A stretch of 64,000 nt of DNA from the NCBI RefSeq assembly GCF_015999245.1, contig NZ_JAEAMR010000003.1, forward strand, positions 252,010-316,009, given 5' to 3'. This document shows, piece after piece, positions 7,888 through 17,964 of this stretch. The notes below the pieces were generated by a model. The model was given only the letters and a program-made list of their open reading frames with translations. It was not told the DNA's origin and did no database searches. The DNA is from Streptomyces sp. AV19 (GTDB taxonomy: Bacteria > Actinomycetota > Actinomycetes > Streptomycetales > Streptomycetaceae). The number at the start of each line of letters is the position of its first letter. Position 1 is the first letter of the stretch. The translations under genes were made by a program, and so were the position numbers.

Positions 7888-8409
7888 ATGGCCGGTCACG
7901 AATTCTACGAACCCGCGGACCGCAAGCGGATCGCCGATCAGACGGCGCTCCCCGAAGCGGCGGAAGAAACACGTCATTCCTGCGATCCGGCGTTCCAGCA
8001 CGGCGTCGTGGTGGGCTTCGACGGCTCGACTTCGAGCGAGCGGGCGCTTGCGTATGCAATCGGCATGGCCCGGCGTTCCGGCTCGGGCCTGATCATCGTC
8101 CATGTGGCCAACCGGCTGCCGACGACCGTCTGGGCGGGCTGTGAGCCGCCGGTCTTCGTGGACGTCCCGGATCATCGCACCGAGGTGCTGGGGCTGGAGC
8201 TGGCCTGTGCCGACCACCTCTCCGAGGTGCCCTGGATCCTCGTCGAGCGCGGCGGCGACATCTGCCACGAGCTGGAGGAGGTCGGGCGCGAGTACGCGGC
8301 CGACGCGATCGTCGTCGGGTCCACCCACGGCATCGTCGGCCGGATCTTCGGCTCGGTCGCGGGGCGGCTGGCGCGCCGGGCGCAGCGGCCCGTCGTCGTC
8401 ATCCCGTAA
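7888..8409 (+). CDS. Universal stress protein (UspA family)
   Basis: 173 aa with a single Usp domain after a 35-residue polar N-terminal extension. The domain starts at GVVVGFDGSTSSERAL, the usual nucleotide-binding beta1/alpha1, and ends with GSTHGIVGRIFGSVAGRLARRA and PVVVIP. The glycine pattern there is like the G-2X-G-9X-G(S/T) ATP-binding motif. It is probably a cytoplasmic stress or energy sensor. The N-terminal extension is longer than in E. coli UspA (144 aa). It is monocistronic. Confidence 0.88.
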   Translation: MAGHEFYEPADRKRIADQTALPEAAEETRHSCDPAFQHGVVVGFDGSTSSERALAYAIGMARRSGSGLIIVHVANRLPTTVWAGCEPPVFVDVPDHRTEVLGLELACADHLSEVPWILVERGGDICHELEEVGREYAADAIVVGSTHGIVGRIFGSVAGRLARRAQRPVVVIP

Positions 8410-8720
8410 CGGGGCATTTCCGACGTATCGTCAACTCCCGCCGCCCTCAAGGGTGGTACGGCGGTTCGGGGTTCGACGCCCCGTGCAATCTACTCATGCG
8501 TAGGAGTGCATAGGGCCTCACCCGCGGGTACTACACCGGCAACAGGCCCTGCTGCCGGGCGGGAGGTGACGGTTCCCGGGACCGGCGGCATCACCGCCGG
8601 CGTGAGGGCGACGCCGGCACCGGGGAGGCGGTCTCCCCGCGCGTTCGGTGGCACGCGCGGGGAGAACCGTCCCTTCAACTCGGCCCGAGGACAGGTCGGG
8701 CCGAGGGCTCGATGCGAGGA
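8410..8720. other. Convergent intergenic region, hairpins only
   Basis: 311 bp between the convergent usp and glmS genes. No coding frame is supported. A 13-bp perfect inverted repeat lies at 8632-8665 (tctccccgcgcgt and complement), and the glmS-proximal hairpin at 8679-8705 is listed separately. Confidence 0.5.
8679..8705 (-). terminator. glmS terminator
   Basis: ctcggcccga / tcgggccgag form a perfect 10-bp stem with a 7-base loop, starting 16 bp beyond the glmS stop codon. The U-tract is weak (TTGAAG). A second strong hairpin follows at 8632-8665. Confidence 0.55.
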
Positions 8721-10541
8721 CTACTCGACCGTCACGGACTTCGCGAGATTGCGCGGCTTGTCGATGTCGCGGCCCATCGCCTTGGCCGTGTAGTAGGCGA
8801 ACAGCTGGAGCGGGATGCCCATCAGGATCGGGTCCAGCTCGTCCTCGTTCTTCGGCACGACGATGGTGTGGTCGGCCTTCTCCTGCTCCTGGTGCGCGAC
8901 GGCGAGGATGCGGCCGCTGCGGGCCTTGATCTCCTCCAGCGCGGCGCGGTTCTTCTCCAGCAGGTCGTCGTCCGGCACGATCGCCACGGTCGGCATCGCG
9001 GGCTCGATCAGCGCCAGCGGGCCGTGCTTGAGCTCGGAGGCCGGGTAGGCCTCGGCGTGGATGTACGAGACCTCCTTGAGCTTCAGCGAGGCCTCGCGGG
9101 CCACCGGGTAGCCCCGGACGCGGCCGATGAACATCATCGACTTGGCGTCCGCGTACTCCGCGGCCAGCTTCTCGATCTGCGCCTCGTTCGCCAGGATCTC
9201 CTCGATCTGGGCGGGCAGCTTGCGCAGGCCCTCGATGATCCGCTTGCCGTCGGCGACGGACAGGTCGCGGGTGCGGCCCAGGTGCAGGGCGAACAGGCCG
9301 AAGGCGACGACCATGTTGGTGAAGCACTTGGTGGAGACGACGCAGACCTCGGGGCCGGCGTGCACGTAGATGCCGCCGTCGGTCTCCCGGGCGATCGCGG
9401 AACCGACCACGTTCACCAGGCCCAGGACGCGGGCGCCCTTGCGCTTGAGCTCCTGGACGGCGGCGAGGACGTCGTAGGTCTCGCCGGACTGCGACACCGC
9501 GATGTAGAGGGTGTCGGGGTCCACGACCGGGTTGCGGTAGCGGAACTCGGAGGCGGGCTCGGCGTCGGCGGGGATCCGGGCCAGCTCCTCGATCATCTGG
9601 GCGCCGATCTGGCCGGCGTGGTACGAGGTGCCGCAGCCGAGGATCTTCACCCGGCGCACGGCGCGGGCGTCGCGGGCGTCGAGGTTGAGGCCGCCCAGGT
9701 GCACGGTGGAGAAGCGGTCGTCGATGCGGCCGCGCAGGGCGCGGTCCACGGCGTCGGCCTGCTCGTGGATCTCCTTGTGCATGTACGTGTCGTGGCCGCC
9801 CATGTCGTACGACTCGGCCTCCCACTCCACGGTGGTCGGCTGGGCCGAGGTGGAGGAGCCCTCGGTGGTGTACGTGCGGTAGTCGTCGGCCTTCAGGGTG
9901 GCCATCTCGCCGTCGTCCAGGGTGACGACCTGGCGGGTGTGGCTGACCAGGGCGGCGACGTCGGAGGAGACGAACATCTCCTTCTCGCCGATGCCCAGGA
10001 CGACCGGGGAGCCGTTGCGGGCGACGACGATGCGGTCCGGGAAGTCGGCGTGCAGCACGGCGATGCCGTAGGTGCCCTCGATGTGCCGCAGCGCCTCGCG
10101 GACCTTCTCCTCCAGCGTGCCGGCCTCGGAGCGGGCGATGAGGTGGACGAGGACCTCGGTGTCGGTGTCGGAGACGAAGGCGATGCCCTCGGCCGTCAGC
10201 CGGGCGCGCAGCTCGGAGGCGTTGTCGATGATGCCGTTGTGCACGACGGCGACGGTCTCGGCGGCGTCCATGTGCGGGTGCGCGTTGATGTCGTTGGGGG
10301 CGCCGTGGGTGGCCCAGCGGGTGTGGGCGATGCCGGTGGTGCCGTTGAAGCGCTTGGGGAGGCGGGCCTCCAGTTCGCGGACGCGGCCCTTGGCCTTGGC
10401 GGTCTTCAGGCCGCCGGTCTTGCCGCTCGCGTGCAGGGCGATGCCGGCGGAGTCGTAGCCGCGGTACTCCAGGCGCTGGAGTCCTTCCAGCAGCAGCGGG
10501 GCGACATCGCGCTTGCCGATGTAACCGACGATTCCACACAT
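8721..10541 (-). CDS. glmS: Glutamine--fructose-6-phosphate aminotransferase (isomerizing)
   Basis: 606 aa; makes glucosamine-6-phosphate from fructose-6-phosphate and glutamine, the first step toward UDP-GlcNAc for cell wall. After Met removal the N-terminal Cys (MCGIVGYIG) is the glutaminase nucleophile. The class II amidotransferase domain continues with RLEYRGYDSAGIAL and HTRWATHG. Two SIS sugar-isomerase domains follow (ILGCGTSYHAGQIGAQ; SQSGETYDVLAAV; later RGYPVAREASLKLKEV). The C-terminus DKPRNLAKSVTVE is family-typical. Length is normal. No ribozyme was recognised upstream; the upstream gene is a small unknown protein 87 bp away. Confidence 0.97.
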   Translation of the reverse strand: MCGIVGYIGKRDVAPLLLEGLQRLEYRGYDSAGIALHASGKTGGLKTAKAKGRVRELEARLPKRFNGTTGIAHTRWATHGAPNDINAHPHMDAAETVAVVHNGIIDNASELRARLTAEGIAFVSDTDTEVLVHLIARSEAGTLEEKVREALRHIEGTYGIAVLHADFPDRIVVARNGSPVVLGIGEKEMFVSSDVAALVSHTRQVVTLDDGEMATLKADDYRTYTTEGSSTSAQPTTVEWEAESYDMGGHDTYMHKEIHEQADAVDRALRGRIDDRFSTVHLGGLNLDARDARAVRRVKILGCGTSYHAGQIGAQMIEELARIPADAEPASEFRYRNPVVDPDTLYIAVSQSGETYDVLAAVQELKRKGARVLGLVNVVGSAIARETDGGIYVHAGPEVCVVSTKCFTNMVVAFGLFALHLGRTRDLSVADGKRIIEGLRKLPAQIEEILANEAQIEKLAAEYADAKSMMFIGRVRGYPVAREASLKLKEVSYIHAEAYPASELKHGPLALIEPAMPTVAIVPDDDLLEKNRAALEEIKARSGRILAVAHQEQEKADHTIVVPKNEDELDPILMGIPLQLFAYYTAKAMGRDIDKPRNLAKSVTVE

Positions 10542-10628
10542 GGTGAAGTCCCTCCCGTACAGAAGTTCATGGATGCCCGGCGGCGGCAGCAGCCGCCGGC
10601 GTGCCGTGGTCCCGGCGTGGCTGTCGAC

Positions 10629-10904
10629 TCAGCCGTAGACGATGCGGCGCAACTGCCGCAGTGAGAGTTCGGGCGGCGCCACCGCGCGGTGCGGCAGCTC
10701 GGCCGAGATCCTGGTGAAGATCTCGGCGTTGGCCAGGCCGCCGGCCTGCAGTTCACGGTGGCGGCGGCGGACGAACTCCTCGACCGTCTCGTCGAAGTAC
10801 GCCAGGACGTCCAGGACCACCCGGGCGGCCTCGCCGCGCTGGAGCGGCGTGCTGCGCACCAGGTGGTCAACCAGGTCGTCATGGGACGTACGGCGTTCGA
10901 GCAC
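10629..10904 (-). CDS. Small conserved hypothetical protein
   Basis: 91 aa from the GTG at 10904 (VLERRTSHDDLVDHLV); a longer in-frame reading upstream is Ser/Pro low complexity and rejected. The protein is helical and charged (RGEAARVVLDVLAYFDETVEEFVRRRHREL) and ends in LSLRQLRRIVYG. It lies just upstream of glmS in the same direction and may be co-transcribed. I know it only as a conserved unknown in Streptomyces. Confidence 0.7.
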   Translation of the reverse strand: MLERRTSHDDLVDHLVRSTPLQRGEAARVVLDVLAYFDETVEEFVRRRHRELQAGGLANAEIFTRISAELPHRAVAPPELSLRQLRRIVYG

Positions 10905-10989
10905 CCGTTGATACTGAGGGGTGGGAGCGCCTTTCGCAAGAATCCTGCCCGAATTCGGGCAGGAGGTGATGGAAGGGTGGGTGGTTTGG

Positions 10990-11901
10990 TCAGAAACGCT
11001 GGAGAATCGCCTGTTTCGCGGCGGCGAACTCCTCGTCGGTGAGGATTCCGGCGTGATGCAGCTCACCCAGCTCGCGCAGCCGGCGCAGCAGGGTGTCGTG
11101 ATCGTCGGCCGGGCTTCCGGAGACGGGGAGCGCGGCGGGTGCGGACGCTTCTACGGGCTCGGGCGGCGGGGCGGCGGGATGCGGCGCGGTCCGCCGGTCG
11201 GCGGCCGGGTGCGGCAGGCGGGCCACGACGGCGGCGCCCACCAGGGCCATCAGCCCGTCCTTCTTGAAGCCGTAGAGCTCGATCGCGTTGGGGTCGTACT
11301 TGGGGCGGGCCTTGGTGGGCGAGCCCTGGACCTCGAAGCGCAGATAGCCGTTCTCCAGGCCGACGCCGGGCAGCCACTCCACGGCGCGGATGTCGGAGAG
11401 CGGGAACTCGCGCGGGCCGCCGGACGCCTTTCCGTCGTCGGTGAGCCAGTTCCACTCCAGGCGGACGCGCTCGCCGTCGAAGGAGGCGGTGCCGTCCCCG
11501 GCGCCGGCGGACACCGGGACGGCCGGGCCGGACAGCAGGTAGCGGTCCGCCGGGCCCTCGGGCACCTGCTCCAGCAGCAGGGCCGTGCGGACCTCCTGCG
11601 CGAAGTACTCGGCGACGCCGGAGCGGTCGGGCTCGGTCCGCAGCTGGTACGGGTCGGCGGCGTCGGGCAGCCGGCCGCGGGTCACCTGCGAGAGCGGGTC
11701 CGCGCCGTCGCGCAGCCGCAGTCGCAGCCGGCCCCCCTTGCGGCCCGGCTCGAAGGAGACGCCGGCGACGGCGGCCAGGGGCACGGTCAGCTCGCCCAGG
11801 GTCTGGCGGACCAGGTGCACCCCGCGCTCCCGGCCCGGGACGATCCGTATCGCACTGCCGTCGAACGTCCAGGTGCCGTCCGTCTGGAAGATCTCTGCCA
11901 T
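10990..11901 (-). CDS. DUF4429 protein with C-terminal SHOCT domain
   Basis: 303 aa, start at the ATG at 11901 (MAEIFQTDGTWTFDG). Two PH-like DUF4429 repeats are visible. The first (residues 1-90) begins FDGSAIRIVPGRERGVHLVRQTLGELTVPL; the second (about 125-215) begins FDGERVRLEWNWL and ends LRFEVQGSPTKARPKYDPNAI. A Pro/Ala linker leads to a short C-terminal SHOCT helix pair (LRELGELHHAGILTDEEFAAAKQAIL). The function of such proteins is not established; SHOCT suggests oligomerisation. It follows the acyl-CoA dehydrogenase by 68 bp and may be read through from that operon. Confidence 0.85.
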   Translation of the reverse strand: MAEIFQTDGTWTFDGSAIRIVPGRERGVHLVRQTLGELTVPLAAVAGVSFEPGRKGGRLRLRLRDGADPLSQVTRGRLPDAADPYQLRTEPDRSGVAEYFAQEVRTALLLEQVPEGPADRYLLSGPAVPVSAGAGDGTASFDGERVRLEWNWLTDDGKASGGPREFPLSDIRAVEWLPGVGLENGYLRFEVQGSPTKARPKYDPNAIELYGFKKDGLMALVGAAVVARLPHPAADRRTAPHPAAPPPEPVEASAPAALPVSGSPADDHDTLLRRLRELGELHHAGILTDEEFAAAKQAILQRF

Positions 11902-11969
11902 GGGGGAATTCTCGCAGGGCGGCGGGTGGTGCCCGGGGCCGGACACGGGGTGCCCGGCCCCGCGTCCGC

Positions 11970-13136
11970 TCAGCCCGTCAGGCCCAACTCGCGGGCGATC
12001 AGCATCCGCTGGACCTCGCTGGTGCCCTCCCCGATCTCCAGGATCTTGGCGTCGCGCCACATGCGGGCCACCGGGTACTCGTTCATGAAGCCGTAGCCGC
12101 CGTGGATCTGGGTGGCCTCCCGGGCGTTGTCCACCGCGATCTCGGAGGAGTAGAGCTTGGCCAGCGCGGCCTGCATCTTGAAGGGCTCGCCGTGCACCAG
12201 CCGCGAGGCCGCGTCGCGCCAGGCGAGGCGGGCCGTGTGGGCCCGCATCTCCATGTCGGCGATCTTGAACTGGATGGCCTGGTTGGCGCCGATCGGGCGG
12301 CCGAACGCCCGCCGTGTTTTCGCGTAGGCCAGCGACTCGTCCACGCAGCCCTGGGCGAGGCCGGTGGCCAGGGCCGAGATGGCGATCCGGCCCTCGTCGA
12401 GGATGCGGAGGAACTGGGCGTAGCCGCGGCCCTGTTCGCCCAGCAGGTTGGCGGCGGGGACGCGGACGTCGGAGAAGGACAGCTCCCGGGTGTCCGAGGC
12501 GTTCCAGCCGACCTTGGAGTACGGGGGCGCGACGGTGAACCCGGGGGTGCCCGACGGCACGATGATCGAGGAGATCAGCGGCTTGCCGTCCTCGCCGCGG
12601 CCGGTGACCGCGGTGACCGTGACCAGGCCCGTGATCTCCGTGCCCGAGTTGGTGATGAAGCACTTGGTGCCGTTGATCACCCACTCGTCCGTGGCCTCGT
12701 CCAGGCGGGCGGTGGTGCGGGTGCCGCCCGCGTCCGAGCCGCACTCGGGCTCCGTCAGGCCGAACGCGCCCAGGATCTCGCCGGAGCACAGCCGCGGCAG
12801 CCAGGTCCGCTTCTGCTCCTCGGTGCCGAAGCGGAAGACCGGCATGGCGCCGAGGGAGACCCCGGCCTCCAGGGTGATCGCCACCGAGGAGTCGACGCGG
12901 GCCAGCTCCTCCAGGGCGATGCCGAGGGCCAGGTAGTCCCCGCCCATCCCGCCGTACTCCTCGGGGAACGGCAGGCCGAAGAGGCCCATGCGGCCCATCT
13001 CGCGGACGATCTCGTAGGGGAACTCATGGTGCTCGTAGTACTCCCCGATCTTCGGGGCGACCACGTCGTGGGCGAACTCCTCCACGGTGCGGCGGAGTTC
13101 CTCGTGTTCCTGGGTGAGGCGGTGGTCCAGCGGCAT
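11970..13136 (-). CDS. Acyl-CoA dehydrogenase, branched/short-chain type
   Basis: 388 aa; FAD enzyme oxidising acyl-CoA to 2-enoyl-CoA. N-terminal helical domain, then the flavin-contact region FGLTEPECGSDAGGTRTTA and FITNSG, then the C-terminal helical domain with QIHGGYGFMNEYPVARMWRDAK. The Glu in LEIGEGTSEVQRM is the usual catalytic base position. It ends the leucine-type operon (carboxyltransferase, biotin carboxylase, HMG-CoA lyase, dehydrogenase), 3 bp after the lyase stop, so isovaleryl-CoA is the likely substrate; relatives (AcdH) act on several branched acyl-CoAs. Control by the divergent TetR protein is inferred. Confidence 0.92.
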   Translation of the reverse strand: MPLDHRLTQEHEELRRTVEEFAHDVVAPKIGEYYEHHEFPYEIVREMGRMGLFGLPFPEEYGGMGGDYLALGIALEELARVDSSVAITLEAGVSLGAMPVFRFGTEEQKRTWLPRLCSGEILGAFGLTEPECGSDAGGTRTTARLDEATDEWVINGTKCFITNSGTEITGLVTVTAVTGRGEDGKPLISSIIVPSGTPGFTVAPPYSKVGWNASDTRELSFSDVRVPAANLLGEQGRGYAQFLRILDEGRIAISALATGLAQGCVDESLAYAKTRRAFGRPIGANQAIQFKIADMEMRAHTARLAWRDAASRLVHGEPFKMQAALAKLYSSEIAVDNAREATQIHGGYGFMNEYPVARMWRDAKILEIGEGTSEVQRMLIARELGLTG

Positions 13137-13139
13137 GGC

Positions 13140-14102
13140 TCATGACTCCTGGTGGGAGATGGCGCGAACGGTGCAGGACGGACTGGGCCGTCCCAGGTGG
13201 CCGGCCATCCACACGCTTGTGGCGGTGAGGCGGCCGAGGTCGATCCCGGTGGTGATGCCGAGACCGTCGAGCATCCACACGAGGTCCTCGGTGGCGAGGT
13301 TGCCGGTGGCGCTCTTGGCGTACGGGCAGCCCCCGAGGCCGCCCGCGGAGGCGTCGACGGTGGTCACGCCGTACCGCAGGGCCGCGAGGGTGTTGGACAG
13401 GGCCTGGCCGTAGGTGTCGTGGAAGTGCACGGCGAGGCGGTCGGTGGGCACGCCCGCGTCGTTGAACGCCCGCAGCAGGGCGGTGACGTGGCCCGGGGTG
13501 GCGACGCCGATGGTGTCGCCGAGACTCAGCTCGTCGCAGCCGAGGCCGAGGAGGCGGTGGCCCGTGGCGGCGACCCGGTCGATGGGCACCGCGCCTTCCC
13601 AGGGGTCGCCGAAGCACATGGAGAGGTAGCCGCGGACCCGGGCGCCCGCCGCCTTGGCCCGGGCCACCACCGGCTCGAACATCGCCAGCGACTCGTCGAC
13701 CGTGCGGTTGAGGTTGGCCTTGGCGAACGACTCGGTGGCGCTGCCGAAGACGGCGATCTCCCGGGCGCCCAGGGCGAGGGCCCGGTCCAGGCCGCGTTCG
13801 TTGGGCACGAGGACGGGGAGGCGGGCGCCGACGCCCCGGACGAGCGGCAGCAGCCGCTCCGCGTCGGCGAGTTGGGGCACCCACTTCGGGTGGACGAAGC
13901 TGGTCGCCTCCACGGTGTCCAGGCCGGCGTCGGCGAGGCGGCGGATGAACTCCGCCTTGACCTCGGTGGGGACGACGGTCTTCTCGTTCTGCAGGCCGTC
14001 GCGGGGGCCGACTTCGTGGACGCGGACGCGGTGGGGGAGGGCCGGGTCGGGGACGGCCATGGGCAGGCCGGTGCCTGTGCCTGTGCCGGTGCCGGTGGTC
14101 AT
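13140..14102 (-). CDS. Hydroxymethylglutaryl-CoA lyase
   Basis: 320 aa; cleaves HMG-CoA to acetyl-CoA and acetoacetate, the last step of leucine degradation. A TIM-barrel HMGL domain carries [15 protein letters not shown] at the first strand, the [12 protein letters not shown] metal site and the signature [20 protein letters not shown] with the catalytic Cys. The ATG at 14102 overlaps the biotin-carboxylase stop (ATGA). The first 13 residues are a Thr-Gly repeat from a GGCACN hexamer array; the conserved protein starts near the Met at 14060, so a shorter product is possible. Confidence 0.93.
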   Translation of the reverse strand: MTTGTGTGTGTGLPMAVPDPALPHRVRVHEVGPRDGLQNEKTVVPTEVKAEFIRRLADAGLDTVEATSFVHPKWVPQLADAERLLPLVRGVGARLPVLVPNERGLDRALALGAREIAVFGSATESFAKANLNRTVDESLAMFEPVVARAKAAGARVRGYLSMCFGDPWEGAVPIDRVAATGHRLLGLGCDELSLGDTIGVATPGHVTALLRAFNDAGVPTDRLAVHFHDTYGQALSNTLAALRYGVTTVDASAGGLGGCPYAKSATGNLATEDLVWMLDGLGITTGIDLGRLTATSVWMAGHLGRPSPSCTVRAISHQES

Positions 14103-16150
14103 GACTCCACCTCCGGAGGCTCCGCCGGGGCGACCACGGCAAGCACCTGGTCCATGGCGACCGTGCTGCCCGGGGTGACGTCGAGCTCGGTCACCGTGCC
14201 GTCGTGGGGCGCGGAGATGACGTGCTCCATCTTCATGGCCTCCACGACCAGGAGGCTCTGGCCCGCGGTGACGGCGTCGCCGACGGCGGCCTTCACGACG
14301 GTGACCGTGCCGGGCATGGGCGCGGTGAGCGCCCCCGCGTGCGCGGCGGCTCCCGCGGAGCGGGCGGTGACGGGGTCGTGGTCGGTGACGTGCCAGGTGT
14401 CGCCGTCCCGTCCGAGCCAGGTCCCCGCCGTGTCGGTGGCGAAGGTGTGGGTGCGGCCGGCGACTTCGAGGGTGGGACGGGTGGGGGTGGTGGGGAGGAG
14501 GCGGGCTCTCACGGGGTGCCCGTGGGGGAGTGCCTCCTCCGCCCCGGCAGGGGCCGTGGCCGGCTCGCCCAGCAGGACCTCGGCCTCCGTCGCCAAGCCC
14601 CGTACCCGTACCGTCACCGGGTCGTGGCCCGGTACCCGCAGGTGGTGCTGCGTCCACGCCGGTTCGCCGCCCAGGCGCCAGCCGGTCGGGACCGAGAACG
14701 GGTCCGTCCAGTCGTCCGTGGCTCCGGGGGAGGGGAACAGCGCCGCGTGCCGGCACAGGGCCGCCGCCACGTACACCTCGTCCGGGACGGAGTCCGTTGC
14801 CAGCGAGGAGCCGTCCCGGTCCACCAGACCCGTGTCCAGGTCGCCGGAGACGACGGCCGGGTGGGCCAGCAGGCGGCGCAGGAAGCCCGTGTTCGTCTCC
14901 AGGCCGAGGACCGTCGTCGAGGCCAGGGCCGCCCGCAGGCGGCGCAGGGCCGTCGCGCGGTCCGGGCCGTGGGCGATGACCTTGGCGAGCATCGGGTCGT
15001 AGGACGTGCCGACCTCCGTGCCCACCGTGAGGCCCGAGTCGACCCGGACGCCGGGGCCCTCGGGCTCGTGGAGGGCCACGACCGTGCCCGCCGAGGGCAG
15101 GAAGCCCCGGGCCGGGACCTCGGCGCAGAGCCGGGCCTCGATCGCGTGGCCGGTGAGGACGACGTCCTCCTGGGCGAGGGAGAGCGGCTCGCCGGCGGCC
15201 GCCCGGAGCTGCCGCTCCACCAGGTCCAGGCCGGTGACCAGCTCGGTGACCGGGTGCTCGACCTGGAGGCGGGTGTTCATCTCCATGAAGTAGTAGGAGG
15301 ACGGGTCGTTGCCGGGGACGATGAACTCGACCGTGCCCGCGCCCGTGTAGCCGCAGGAGCGGGCGGCCTGGACGGCGGCGGCGCCCATCGCGGCGCGGGT
15401 GGCCCCGTCCAGCAGGACGCTCGGCGCCTCCTCGACGATCTTCTGGTGGCGGCGCTGGAGCGAGCACTCGCGCTCGCCGAGGTGGACGACGTTGCCGTGG
15501 GCGTCGGCGAGGACCTGGATCTCGATGTGGCGCGGGCGGTCGATCCAGCGCTCCACCAGGAGGGTGTCGTCGCCGAAGGAGCCGCGCGCCTCGCGGCGGG
15601 CCGCGGCGATCTCCTCGCCGAGCAGCGCCTCGTCGCGGACGAGCCGCATGCCCTTGCCACCGCCGCCGGCGGACGGCTTCAGCAGTACCGGCATGCCGAT
15701 CTCCCGTGCGGCGGCGGTCAGTTCGGCGTCGGACAGGCCGCTGCCGGAGGAGCCGGGGACGACGGGCACGCCCGCGGCCCGCACGGTCTCCTTCGCCCGG
15801 ATCTTGTCGCCCATCAGCTCGATCGCGGCGGCGGGCGGGCCGATGAAGACCAGCCCGGCGGCCTCGCAGGCGCGGGCGAACGCGGCGTTCTCCGCGAGGA
15901 AGCCGTAGCCGGGGTGGACCGCCTGCGCGCCGGTGCGCGCGGCGGCGTCCAGCAGTCGCTCCACGGACAGGTAGCTCTCGGCGGCGGAGGCGGGGCCGAT
16001 GCGGACGGCCGTGTCGGCCTCGCGCACGTGCCGGGCGTCGGCGTCCGCGTCGCTGAAGACGGCGACCGAGCGGACGCCGAGCTCGCGCAGGGTGCGGATG
16101 ACCCGGACGGCGATCTCGCCCCGGTTGGCGACCAGGACACTCTCGAACAT
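14099..16150 (-). CDS. Acyl-CoA carboxylase biotin-carboxylase/BCCP subunit (methylcrotonyl-CoA type)
   Basis: 683 aa; ATP-dependent carboxylation of biotin, feeding the carboxyltransferase encoded upstream. The biotin carboxylase domain (residues 1-450) begins [19 protein letters not shown], with the ATP-grasp loop [16 protein letters not shown] and [14 protein letters not shown]. The C-terminal 75 residues are a biotinyl domain with [11 protein letters not shown], the Lys being biotinylated. The ATG at 16150 is preceded by GAGAGGAGA; a GTG six codons earlier is less likely. It lies 14 bp after the carboxyltransferase gene, and HMG-CoA lyase follows, pointing to 3-methylcrotonyl-CoA rather than acetyl- or propionyl-CoA. 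Confidence 0.93.
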   Translation of the reverse strand: MFESVLVANRGEIAVRVIRTLRELGVRSVAVFSDADADARHVREADTAVRIGPASAAESYLSVERLLDAAARTGAQAVHPGYGFLAENAAFARACEAAGLVFIGPPAAAIELMGDKIRAKETVRAAGVPVVPGSSGSGLSDAELTAAAREIGMPVLLKPSAGGGGKGMRLVRDEALLGEEIAAARREARGSFGDDTLLVERWIDRPRHIEIQVLADAHGNVVHLGERECSLQRRHQKIVEEAPSVLLDGATRAAMGAAAVQAARSCGYTGAGTVEFIVPGNDPSSYYFMEMNTRLQVEHPVTELVTGLDLVERQLRAAAGEPLSLAQEDVVLTGHAIEARLCAEVPARGFLPSAGTVVALHEPEGPGVRVDSGLTVGTEVGTSYDPMLAKVIAHGPDRATALRRLRAALASTTVLGLETNTGFLRRLLAHPAVVSGDLDTGLVDRDGSSLATDSVPDEVYVAAALCRHAALFPSPGATDDWTDPFSVPTGWRLGGEPAWTQHHLRVPGHDPVTVRVRGLATEAEVLLGEPATAPAGAEEALPHGHPVRARLLPTTPTRPTLEVAGRTHTFATDTAGTWLGRDGDTWHVTDHDPVTARSAGAAAHAGALTAPMPGTVTVVKAAVGDAVTAGQSLLVVEAMKMEHVISAPHDGTVTELDVTPGSTVAMDQVLAVVAPAEPPEVES

Positions 16151-16164
16151 GGTCACGTCTCCTC

Positions 16165-17796
16165 TCACATCCGGAAGACGCCGTAGCCGGGCGCGGCCGG
16201 GTCACGTTCGGGCAGAGGGGCGTTGGCGCAGGCGGTCAGGGCGAGGCCGAGCACCTGGCGGGTCTCCAGCGGGTCGATGACGCCGTCGTCCCACAGCCGG
16301 GCGGTCGCGTAGTAGGCGTTGCCCTGGCGCTCGTACTGCTCGCGGACGGGGGACTTGAACGCCTCCTCCTCGTCCGTCCCCCACTGCTCGCCGCGCGCCT
16401 CCAACTGGTCGCGCTTGACGGTCGCGAGGACCGAGGCGGCCTGCTCGCCGCCCATGACGGAGATCTTGGCGTTGGGCCACATCCACAGGAAGCGGGGGGA
16501 GTAGGCCCGGCCGCACATCGAGTAGTTGCCCGCGCCGTAGGAGCCGCCTACGACGACGGTCAGCTTGGGGACGCGCGTGCAGGCCACCGCCGTCACCATC
16601 TTGGCGCCGTGCTTGGCGATGCCGCCCGCCTCGTACTGCCGGCCGACCATGAAGCCCGAGATGTTCTGCAGGAAGACCAGCGGGATGCCGCGCTGGTCGC
16701 ACAGCTCGATGAAGTGGGCGCCCTTCTGGGCGGATTCGGAGAAGAGGATGCCGTTGTTGGCGACGATGCCGACGGGGTGGCCGTGGATCCGGGCGAAGCC
16801 GGTCACCAGCGTCTGCCCGAACTCGGCCTTGAACTCGGCGAACCGGGAGCCGTCCACCACGCGGGCGATGACCTCGCGGACGTCGTAGGGGGTGCGGGAG
16901 TCGACCGGGACCGCGCCGTAGAGCCCGGCCGGGTCGGCCTTGGGCTCCTCGGGCGGCTCCACCCGCCAGGGCAGCGGGCCGCGGTCGCCGAGGGTGGAGA
17001 CGATGGTGCGGACGATGCGCAGGGCGTGCGCGTCGTCCTCGGCGAGGTGGTCGGTGACGCCGGAGACCTTGGAGTGGACCTCGCCGCCGCCCAGCTCCTC
17101 CGCCGTGACGACCTCGCCGGTGGCCGCCTTCACCAGCGGCGGCCCGCCCAGGAAGATCGTGCCCTGGTCGCGCACGATGACCGCCTCGTCGCTCATCGCG
17201 GGGACATAGGCGCCGCCGGCCGTGCAGGAACCGAGGACCGCGGCGATCTGCGGGATGCCGGCGCCGGACATCCGGGCCTGGTTGTAGAAGATCCGGCCGA
17301 AGTGCTCGCGGTCCGGGAAGACCTCGTCCTGCATGGGGAGGAAGGCGCCGCCGGAGTCCACCAGGTAGAGGCAGGGGAGGCGGTTCTCCAGGGCGATCTC
17401 CTGGGCGCGCAGGTGCTTCTTGACCGTCATCGGGTAGTAGGTGCCGCCCTTGACCGTGGCGTCGTTGGCGACGATCACCGCCTCGCGGCCGGAGACCCGG
17501 CCGATGCCGGCGATCACGCCGGCGGCGGGCGCCGCTCCGTCGTACATCCCGTCGGCGGCCAGCGGGGCGATCTCCAGGAACGGCGACCCCGGGTCCAGCA
17601 GGGCGTCGACCCGGTCGCGCGGCAGCAGCTTGCCGCGGGCGGTGTGCCGGGCGCGGGCGCGCTCGCCCCCGCCCAGCCTGGCTGCCGCGAGCTTCTCGCG
17701 CAGCTGTGCCGCGAGCTCGCGGTGGGCGGTCTCGTTGGCCCGCCAGGCGTCGGACGCCGGATCTGCGGTGCTGGTCAGCACCGGTGCCTGCTGCAT
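16165..17796 (-). CDS. Acyl-CoA carboxylase carboxyltransferase subunit (methylcrotonyl-CoA type)
   Basis: 543 aa; transfers CO2 from carboxybiotin to an enoyl-CoA. Two crotonase-like lobes are present. The N lobe has [29 protein letters not shown] and [11 protein letters not shown]; the C lobe has [26 protein letters not shown] and the oxyanion region [16 protein letters not shown]. The APLERD-like tail and [19 protein letters not shown] are characteristic of methylcrotonyl- and geranyl-type subunits. It is the first gene of the operon, and its promoter region holds the two GTTA-N8-TAAC sites shared with the TetR gene. Confidence 0.94.
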   Translation of the reverse strand: MQQAPVLTSTADPASDAWRANETAHRELAAQLREKLAAARLGGGERARARHTARGKLLPRDRVDALLDPGSPFLEIAPLAADGMYDGAAPAAGVIAGIGRVSGREAVIVANDATVKGGTYYPMTVKKHLRAQEIALENRLPCLYLVDSGGAFLPMQDEVFPDREHFGRIFYNQARMSGAGIPQIAAVLGSCTAGGAYVPAMSDEAVIVRDQGTIFLGGPPLVKAATGEVVTAEELGGGEVHSKVSGVTDHLAEDDAHALRIVRTIVSTLGDRGPLPWRVEPPEEPKADPAGLYGAVPVDSRTPYDVREVIARVVDGSRFAEFKAEFGQTLVTGFARIHGHPVGIVANNGILFSESAQKGAHFIELCDQRGIPLVFLQNISGFMVGRQYEAGGIAKHGAKMVTAVACTRVPKLTVVVGGSYGAGNYSMCGRAYSPRFLWMWPNAKISVMGGEQAASVLATVKRDQLEARGEQWGTDEEEAFKSPVREQYERQGNAYYATARLWDDGVIDPLETRQVLGLALTACANAPLPERDPAAPGYGVFRM

Positions 17797-17897
17797 GGAC
17801 TTCGAGCTCCCTTGCCCGGTCTCACTTGCTGGATGGCGCTCGCCGGGCTCCGGCAGGTGTGTCCGTACTGCCTGACTGCCTGCCGCCCCCCGGCGCG

Positions 17898-17942
17898 GTT
17901 AATAAGCGTTAACAGATCCCCTTCAGGTTAACGCCCGCTAAC
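17898..17942. promoter_or_regulatory. Two GTTA-N8-TAAC operator candidates
   Basis: Two palindromes with the same half-sites, at 17898-17913 and 17927-17942, lie 29 bp apart in the 168-bp space between the divergent carboxyltransferase and TetR genes. TetR proteins typically bind such paired palindromes. The second ends 22 bp before the TetR start codon. The TetR protein at 17965 is the obvious ligand. Confidence 0.7.
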
Positions 17943-17964
17943 GGCCCTGTCTACAATTTCTTCC

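Noticed and set aside
10542..10628. Possible glmS ribozyme or riboswitch leader
   Set aside because: The 87-bp gap is short, no ribozyme core was recognised, and actinobacterial glmS genes generally lack it.
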